From Polyangiaceae bacterium (GTDB lineage: Bacteria > Myxococcota_A > Polyangia > Polyangiales > Polyangiaceae), in the NCBI GenBank assembly GCA_025937835.1, contig JAICQO010000034.1, forward strand, positions 1-58,572: DNA of 58,572 bases. The letters run 5' to 3'. Made by a program: the position numbers and the translations under genes. Below the pieces are notes generated by a model, which saw only the letters and a list, made by a program, of their open reading frames with translations, was not told the origin of the DNA and ran no database searches. Of this stretch, positions 53,907 to 58,572 are shown one piece after another (the first letter of the stretch is position 1; each line of letters opens with the position of its first letter).

Positions 53907-54842
53907 TCAAGCCCTATCCCCCGCAGATTTTGGGCGAGCCCGGACCACGATCGAGTCCACGTGCCGGTCGAGCGGGAGATCCGTGAAGTCGGCGGTGAAG
54001 AAGATCTGCTCGAACCCGTTGTAGTGGAGCAGCGCCTCCATTTCCCGCGGGAAGAATTGGCGGTGGGTGAGCGGCATGGTTCGAAGGCCGCTGCCGTCGG
54101 GCGCGGTCAGCTCGATGCGCACCAGCAGCAGCTGCCGGAGCGGGTCGTATTCGAAGCGCTCGGCGTAAGCCACCTCTTCCCCCGTCTCGGGATCGCGGAG
54201 CGGGTTCGACGGAAACCGCAGCTCGGGGTCGCGCACCAGATCTGCCGGAGACGGGATCGAAAAGTCGAAGAGCAGCGTTCCGGTCGGGAGCAAGTGCGCG
54301 CGAGCCCGGGCGAGGAATGCCTCGACGTCGCGCCGGGTATACAAGTGCAGGAACGCGTTGAACGGCACCGTCACGAGCGCGAAGCGTCGCTCGAGCTCGA
54401 GCTCGCGCATGTCGCCGTGGTGCAGCGTGACCCGGCGCCGCACGCTGGGCGGCTCGTTCGCGAGCTTGTGCTTGAAGTCGTCGAGCATCGGCCGTGACAG
54501 ATCCACGCCGGTGATCTCCACGCCGGCACGCGCCACGTGCAGCGCGATGCGCCCGTTGCCGACGCCGTACTCGAGCACCGGTCCGTTCGCGTCGCGGGCC
54601 GCGCGCACGTAGTAATCGATGTCGTGCCGGCGCTGGCGGTACGCTTGCCCGTAAAAATTCGGGTCTTCGTAGTGTGCCTGCGCCCCGAAATCCCCGGCCG
54701 AGCCGAAGTCGCTGATGCGCAAGCTCTCGAGCGTGACGCCGGCCTTCGGCGCCGGATCTGCGGCGTCGCGCCGCGGCCTGGGCGGTGTGCGCGGCGGCTT
54801 GTCCTTCGCGCCCGAAGCGCGTGGTGAGGGCCGCTTGCTCAT
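53907..54842 (-). CDS. Class I SAM-dependent methyltransferase
   Basis: 311 aa. A Lys/Pro/Arg-rich N-terminal 35 residues is probably disordered. Motif I is VLEYGVGNGRIALHVARAG, followed by ITGVDLSRPML, then LHHGDMREL and FALVTVPFNAFLHL, typical of small-molecule methyltransferases. The C-terminal part holds RTMPLTHRQFFPREMEALLHYNGFEQIFF, a region also seen in glycine-sarcosine type and polyketide-linked enzymes. The target is unknown. It is 29 bp downstream of rpoZ in the same direction and is probably cotranscribed with it. Confidence 0.88.
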   Translation of the reverse strand: MSKRPSPRASGAKDKPPRTPPRPRRDAADPAPKAGVTLESLRISDFGSAGDFGAQAHYEDPNFYGQAYRQRRHDIDYYVRAARDANGPVLEYGVGNGRIALHVARAGVEITGVDLSRPMLDDFKHKLANEPPSVRRRVTLHHGDMRELELERRFALVTVPFNAFLHLYTRRDVEAFLARARAHLLPTGTLLFDFSIPSPADLVRDPELRFPSNPLRDPETGEEVAYAERFEYDPLRQLLLVRIELTAPDGSGLRTMPLTHRQFFPREMEALLHYNGFEQIFFTADFTDLPLDRHVDSIVVRARPKSAGDRA

Positions 54843-54871
54843 CGAGCTACGGTCCCTCGCCGCTCAACGGC

Positions 54872-55111
54872 TCAATACGCGCCGCGACCGAGCTCGGCGA
54901 TGTACTCCGCCACCACCTCGGACGCGGGGCGGTGGAACCGCACCTTGCCTTCGGCGATCTCGCGCAGCGAGTTCACGGCGGGCTTGTTCTTGGTGTTCAC
55001 GAAGGAGGGAACGCCCTTCATCAGCTGGCGGCAGCGCGACGCTGCGAGCACCACGAGGGCGAACCGGTTTTCTTCCTTCTCGAGACAGTCTTCAACGGTG
55101 ACGCGTGCCAT
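54872..55111 (-). CDS. rpoZ: RNA polymerase omega subunit
   Basis: 79 aa. The N-terminus [33 protein letters not shown] is the RpoZ signature for omega, which binds the beta-prime subunit and helps assemble RNA polymerase. Residues after about 40 ([18 protein letters not shown]) fit the family. No gmk or spoT gene, the frequent rpoZ neighbours, is adjacent. A 68-bp gap separates it from the small kinase gene upstream. Confidence 0.95.
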   Translation of the reverse strand: MARVTVEDCLEKEENRFALVVLAASRCRQLMKGVPSFVNTKNKPAVNSLREIAEGKVRFHRPASEVVAEYIAELGRGAY

Positions 55112-55179
55112 GAACGGACGCGAACCCTAGCTGCGGGGACCCTGCACCGCAAGCTCGCATCCGGACGCTGATCCGATGT

Positions 55180-55665
55180 TCAGCCTCTGACGACTTCGAA
55201 GACTTCGTCGGGCCCGGGTGGCTCGTAGCAAGTCGCGAAGAACTCGAACATTTCGCGAGTAATTTCATAGTCGAGCTCACCGAGCGCGGCGTTGCGCCGC
55301 TCGAGCCGGGCCCAGCGCTCCTCGTCCGAGAGCTCGAACACGCACAGCGTGTAGTCGACTCCGCGCTCGGAGAGCTTCGAGCGCGCGGCGTCGCGCAGCC
55401 TTCGGTGCCAGAAACCGCCGTCGACCACGACCGTCACCCCTGCGAGTGCGATCGCCGCGGCCTGGTCGATCAGCAGCGCGTAGCATGCGCCGAGCTTTGC
55501 CTGGTGCTCGGCTCGCGGAAGCTCGCGCCCGAACAGTCGGATCATCCACTCGTCGAGCGAGAGATGAACCGCGGCGCCACCTTCGACGACGGAGCGCGCG
55601 AAGCTGCTCTTGCCGGAGCCCACCGGCCCGCACAGCAAAAGCACGCGCCCCGCGCTCCGCGTCAT
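55180..55665 (-). CDS. Small P-loop kinase/ATPase (AAA_33-like)
   Basis: 161 aa from ATG 55665; a GTG at 55671 would create a GTGA overlap with the upstream stop. The Walker A motif is LLCGPVGSGKSSFA. It is followed by the strand VVVDGGFWHRRLRDAARSKL and a helical lid with ERWARLERRNAALG, as in kinases of the zeta/AAA_33 type. It could phosphorylate a small molecule or polynucleotide. The upstream gene ends 3 bp away or overlaps, so it is coupled to the discoidin-membrane protein. No antitoxin is nearby, so a zeta toxin is unlikely. Confidence 0.82.
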   Translation of the reverse strand: MTRSAGRVLLLCGPVGSGKSSFARSVVEGGAAVHLSLDEWMIRLFGRELPRAEHQAKLGACYALLIDQAAAIALAGVTVVVDGGFWHRRLRDAARSKLSERGVDYTLCVFELSDEERWARLERRNAALGELDYEITREMFEFFATCYEPPGPDEVFEVVRG

Positions 55666-55667
55666 GC

Positions 55668-58256
55668 TCACACGACCGGCGGCGGCGCGTCGCTGCCCGT
55701 CTCGAACACGCCGTCCGCCGACAGGACGCGCGTGTACAGCCAGGCCATGGTCGCGAAGTAGAACGCCGTCGCGAGCTGGAAGTGCCGCTCGATATCCGGA
55801 TCGAGCACCGACCAGTACTGCGCGACGCAGAGCGCGAGCAGCGGCCCCGACACCGCGAGGTGCGGCAACACCAGCGGCACCGTCTCGCGCCAGGCGGGCA
55901 CCTCTCCGCGGTCGCGCTTCTTCGAGCGCCGCTTCTCCTTGCGCGTCGGTTCCGGTGCCGGCTCGGCAGCGGGCTCGGCGGGCTCTGCCGGCTCTGTCGC
56001 CTCGGCTGGCTCCGTCACTGTGGCCGGCGCTTCTTCGCTGGGCGGCGGCGCTTCTTCGCTCGCGACCTCGGCGGCCTTCGCCTTCCTGAGCTTCTCCTTC
56101 CGGACCGCGGAGCGCACCGTGCTCCCGAGCAGCGGCAACAGGAAGATGAAATGCACGTAGTAATTCGCGGGGTTCGTCAAGACCGGGATCAGCGGCAGCG
56201 CCAGGATCGCGGCTTGATCGAGCGGCCGCGAGCGGCAAGACAGCGCGATCGCAGCGATGGCCGTGAAGAACGCTGCCCAGTACACGAGCGCGCGGTTGTT
56301 GAGCGTGCCCACGGTCGAGCCGTCGTTGCCGCCGACCAGTGACTTCAACGCCACGTCGTTCAGGCCGACGTCGCCGTTGAGCAGGATGATCTTCTTCCAC
56401 CACACCACCCAGGCGTCCAAGCCGAGCAGCGCCGTGCTCAGAATGAAAGCGACGGCCATGCAAGCGGCGGCGCCGATCAGCACCTTCACCGCGCTCTGGT
56501 TTCGTTCGAGGATCTCTTTGAACCCGGGCAGATCCTTGGCTTGCCAGCGCCCGTAGAACCACCACGCCGCCGGCAGCACCACGCCGATCAACGCAGCCCC
56601 GGGGAACGCGCGGATCATCGTGCTCAGGCCGAAGAACACGCCGGCCAGCACCCAGCGCTCTTTCTTGAGCAGGCAAACGCCCACGGCCAGGTACGCGAGC
56701 CAGTCATGGCGTAGCGTCGCGCCGCCCCAGTTCGTACCGAACATGTAGAAGTCGTTGGCGCCGAACACGACCATCGCCAGCAGCGCCGGCGCGAGCCCGT
56801 AGGCCCACCACATCGCCGCGAAAGCGCCTGCGAGCAGGAAGGCGTCGACCAGGCCGCCGAACACCAGCACGCCCTCCGACGCGGGCCGCCCGTCGAAGAT
56901 CAGCTTCGCGAACAGCACCCAGACCGGCGTCGCGTTGCTGCCGTGGTCGTGGTGCGTCGGCAAATACTGCGGGCCCATGACCTCGCGGAAGTAGGTCATG
57001 TCGCGCTTGAACTCTTCCCAGCGCTCTTTGCTGAACCGCTTGCTGACGTTGGCGATCTCGTCGGCGACGTCCGAGACGCGCTGCATGCGGTGCGTCTTCA
57101 GGTTGCGGATCTCGGTGTGCCCGATCGACTCGAGCGTCGTGCCCGGCACGCTCTCGACGTAAGCCTCGACGCTCGCCTGGTAGACGCCGTCGTAGCCGAT
57201 CTCTTCGAAATACTTGGTGAACGGGTAGTAAACCCGCATGTCCCAGGTGTGGACGAACTCCGGACGCGATTCCTTCGCGTTCCAGAACTGCGGGTGCCCG
57301 AGGTTGTAGAAGGACGCGAACGCCAGCGCCGCGCTCACCGACAACGCCGCGATCACGGGCACGCGATGCGCCGGGAAGCGCTTGCGGAACACCGTGGCAC
57401 GCAACAGCGCCAGGCCCGCGATGGCTGCGCTCACGGCGCGCGCCAGGCTCACCTCGCGGAGCCCCGCGGGCCAGCCCTCCCACAAGATGTCGTACAGCGA
57501 ATAAGCCGCGGCGAGCGGTGCGAGCGCCCCGATGATCAGCCACAGCTGACCCGAGCGCTTGTCGATCGCGAACAGGAATGCCGCCCAGGCGAGCGCGAAG
57601 ATCAAAAACGCCGTGCGCAACCGAGGCGCCATGTTCGTGCCGCCGCGCGCCTGGATCTTCGGGGGGAAGGTGGCCGGCCGCTGCTCGAAGATCTGCACCT
57701 CGCTGAGCGAATACGAGCCGTCGCCTTCGCGCGCAGAGATCCGGAGATAGCGGCCTTGTCCCCGCAGCGAGGCGGACGAACGCGGCTGGAGCCCGGGCTT
57801 GTCCACGGGCCCGGCGACCCACAGCTCCTTGAACTGCTTTCCGTCTTCCGACAGCGAGAGCACGTAGCGATCGTTGTTGTCGCCCTGGAGGTAAGCCGCG
57901 ACCACGGGCACGCTCCGCCCCAGATCGAACTCGGCATAAGCGCGCCCGGAGGTGAACACTGCCGTCAGCGTCGTGTTCCAATCGTCGCCGTCGTTGGCGC
58001 GCGAGCCGTCGGTCAGCACCTGCGCATTGCGCACGCCCTCGGTGTGCTTGACGCGCAACCCGGTGAGCAGATTGTCGTCACCTGCCGCAGACGCGGTGCG
58101 AGCCGCGAGCAGCGACGCGGTGACCAGCACGGCCGCGCACAGCCAGACGAGCGCTCGTCGAAGCCCGTGCAGGGCCCTCGGAGATTGCTCGCCCCGCTCG
58201 ATCTTCGACCTGTGAAATTCCAGTAAATTCACGCCAGACGCCGACGCCGCCGCCAT
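55668..58256 (-). CDS. Discoidin-like domain and multi-pass membrane protein
   Basis: 862 aa. A signal or membrane helix lies at about residues 30-55. The following 135 residues (to about 190) look like an F5/8-type C (discoidin) domain: YAEFDLGRSVPVVAAYLQGDN and GQGRYLRISAREGDGSYSLSEVQIFEQR. About ten membrane helices fill the remaining protein, with an acidic/Pro-rich cytoplasmic loop (APPPSEEAPATVTEPAE) near residue 730. The membrane part recalls GT87/PMT-like glycosyltransferases (LGHPQFWNAKESRPEFVHTWDMRVYYPFTKYFEEIG), but the DD or DE catalytic motif is not evident. It probably acts in envelope glycan assembly. Confidence 0.75.
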   Translation of the reverse strand: MAAASASGVNLLEFHRSKIERGEQSPRALHGLRRALVWLCAAVLVTASLLAARTASAAGDDNLLTGLRVKHTEGVRNAQVLTDGSRANDGDDWNTTLTAVFTSGRAYAEFDLGRSVPVVAAYLQGDNNDRYVLSLSEDGKQFKELWVAGPVDKPGLQPRSSASLRGQGRYLRISAREGDGSYSLSEVQIFEQRPATFPPKIQARGGTNMAPRLRTAFLIFALAWAAFLFAIDKRSGQLWLIIGALAPLAAAYSLYDILWEGWPAGLREVSLARAVSAAIAGLALLRATVFRKRFPAHRVPVIAALSVSAALAFASFYNLGHPQFWNAKESRPEFVHTWDMRVYYPFTKYFEEIGYDGVYQASVEAYVESVPGTTLESIGHTEIRNLKTHRMQRVSDVADEIANVSKRFSKERWEEFKRDMTYFREVMGPQYLPTHHDHGSNATPVWVLFAKLIFDGRPASEGVLVFGGLVDAFLLAGAFAAMWWAYGLAPALLAMVVFGANDFYMFGTNWGGATLRHDWLAYLAVGVCLLKKERWVLAGVFFGLSTMIRAFPGAALIGVVLPAAWWFYGRWQAKDLPGFKEILERNQSAVKVLIGAAACMAVAFILSTALLGLDAWVVWWKKIILLNGDVGLNDVALKSLVGGNDGSTVGTLNNRALVYWAAFFTAIAAIALSCRSRPLDQAAILALPLIPVLTNPANYYVHFIFLLPLLGSTVRSAVRKEKLRKAKAAEVASEEAPPPSEEAPATVTEPAEATEPAEPAEPAAEPAPEPTRKEKRRSKKRDRGEVPAWRETVPLVLPHLAVSGPLLALCVAQYWSVLDPDIERHFQLATAFYFATMAWLYTRVLSADGVFETGSDAPPPVV

Positions 58257-58343
58257 GTTGAGCCCGGCTTTGCCACGCCCCCAGCGCGATGTCTACGCCA
58301 CCGCGGTTTCGTTCAAGCCTGGCAGGCCGACGCAGCGCGTCTG

Positions 58344-58572
58344 CTACCCGTCTTGGAACGCCCAGCCATAGGAGACCAGGGCCAGCTTTTTACGCGGCTT
58401 TCGCACGCGCACGAACTGCGACGCCGGGTCACCGTCGGGGGTCGGCTCCGCCACGCGACACGCCGGAGCGTCGTTCCTGAACCGATTCGCGTAGCCGGCG
58501 AGCAGCCGCGCGGTCTCGTCGCCGCGGTACGCCGTGTACTTGTCGTAGTCGGGGTAGAGCCCGCCGCGCGCG
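58344..58572 (-). CDS. C-terminal fragment of an unidentified protein
   Basis: 75 residues are visible before a TAG at 58344-58346. The frame is open to the window edge. Visible sequence includes GLYPDYDKYTAYRGDETARLL and FVRVRKPRKKLALVSYGWAFQDG. It could be part of the same envelope-related gene set as the upstream-directed neighbour, with an 87-bp gap between. I do not recognise a family. Confidence 0.6.
   Translation of the reverse strand, partial: ARGGLYPDYDKYTAYRGDETARLLAGYANRFRNDAPACRVAEPTPDGDPASQFVRVRKPRKKLALVSYGWAFQDG

Overview
The window is high-GC DNA (roughly 70 % by eye, codon third positions almost all G or C), about 90 % coding, on both strands. Gene content points to a large-genome myxobacterium (Myxococcota, most likely Polyangiales/Sorangiineae). 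It has many lipoproteins with myxobacterial-style Gly-rich or low-complexity spacers, a fibro-slime-domain lipoprotein, a Ser/Thr kinase with a PEGA tail, PATAN (DUF4388) and degenerate GGDEF regulators, a hybrid kinase phosphorelay, a VKOR-DsbA fusion and a shikimate kinase/dehydroquinate synthase fusion. The assignment is inferred from gene content only. I see no tRNA, rRNA, CRISPR array, transposase, integrase or phage gene.

Layout. 1-3403: a partial CcmF-like gene, pyrH, a PpiC-type lipoprotein and a KamA-like radical SAM protein. 3410-6011: a methyltransferase, a VanW protein and a small unknown. 6158-10584 (minus): an overlapping set of an isopropylmalate/tartrate-type dehydrogenase, a pseudo-receiver/PATAN protein, a receiver plus degenerate GGDEF protein, and a DUF167 protein. 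10678-14994: the AroK-AroB fusion, two exported unknowns, ZapA and a TetR regulator. 14995-17290: an unusual intergenic region (31 % GC island, a parS site, inverted GCAAAG-type repeats) followed by bioF, which carries a second identical parS inside the gene, then bioD. 17300-22450: a CcmA-like ATPase and the MoxR/DUF58/TgpA set.

22454-27635: a secreted unknown, a HExxH lipoprotein overlapping rpe, a GNAT acetyltransferase, a cyclic-nucleotide-binding protein and two adjacent Gly-rich lipoproteins. 27668-29388 (minus): tyrA translationally coupled to a DAHP-synthase homologue that appears to have lost every metal ligand. 29546-34929: receiver, receiver-Hpt, divergent hybrid histidine kinase and Ser/Thr kinase, a compact signalling block. 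34946-40774: a complete branched-chain amino-acid (Liv) ABC transporter interrupted by an antisense GHKL ATPase and a NUDIX gene.

40777-47184: lipoproteins (beta-helix, cytochrome c, fibro-slime), a VOC protein and serS, with a strong palindrome and the second copy of a 72-bp dispersed repeat. 47217-51995: RNase R, the VKOR-DsbA fusion and adenosine deaminase. 52004-58572 (minus): a 2-hydroxyacid dehydrogenase, a CbpA-type DnaJ, a methyltransferase, rpoZ, a small P-loop kinase, a discoidin-domain multi-pass membrane protein and a partial unknown.

The most notable observations are the pair of parS sites (one encoded in bioF), the apparently dead DAHP synthase joined to TyrA, and the dispersed 72-bp repeat that supplies the C-terminus of a response regulator.
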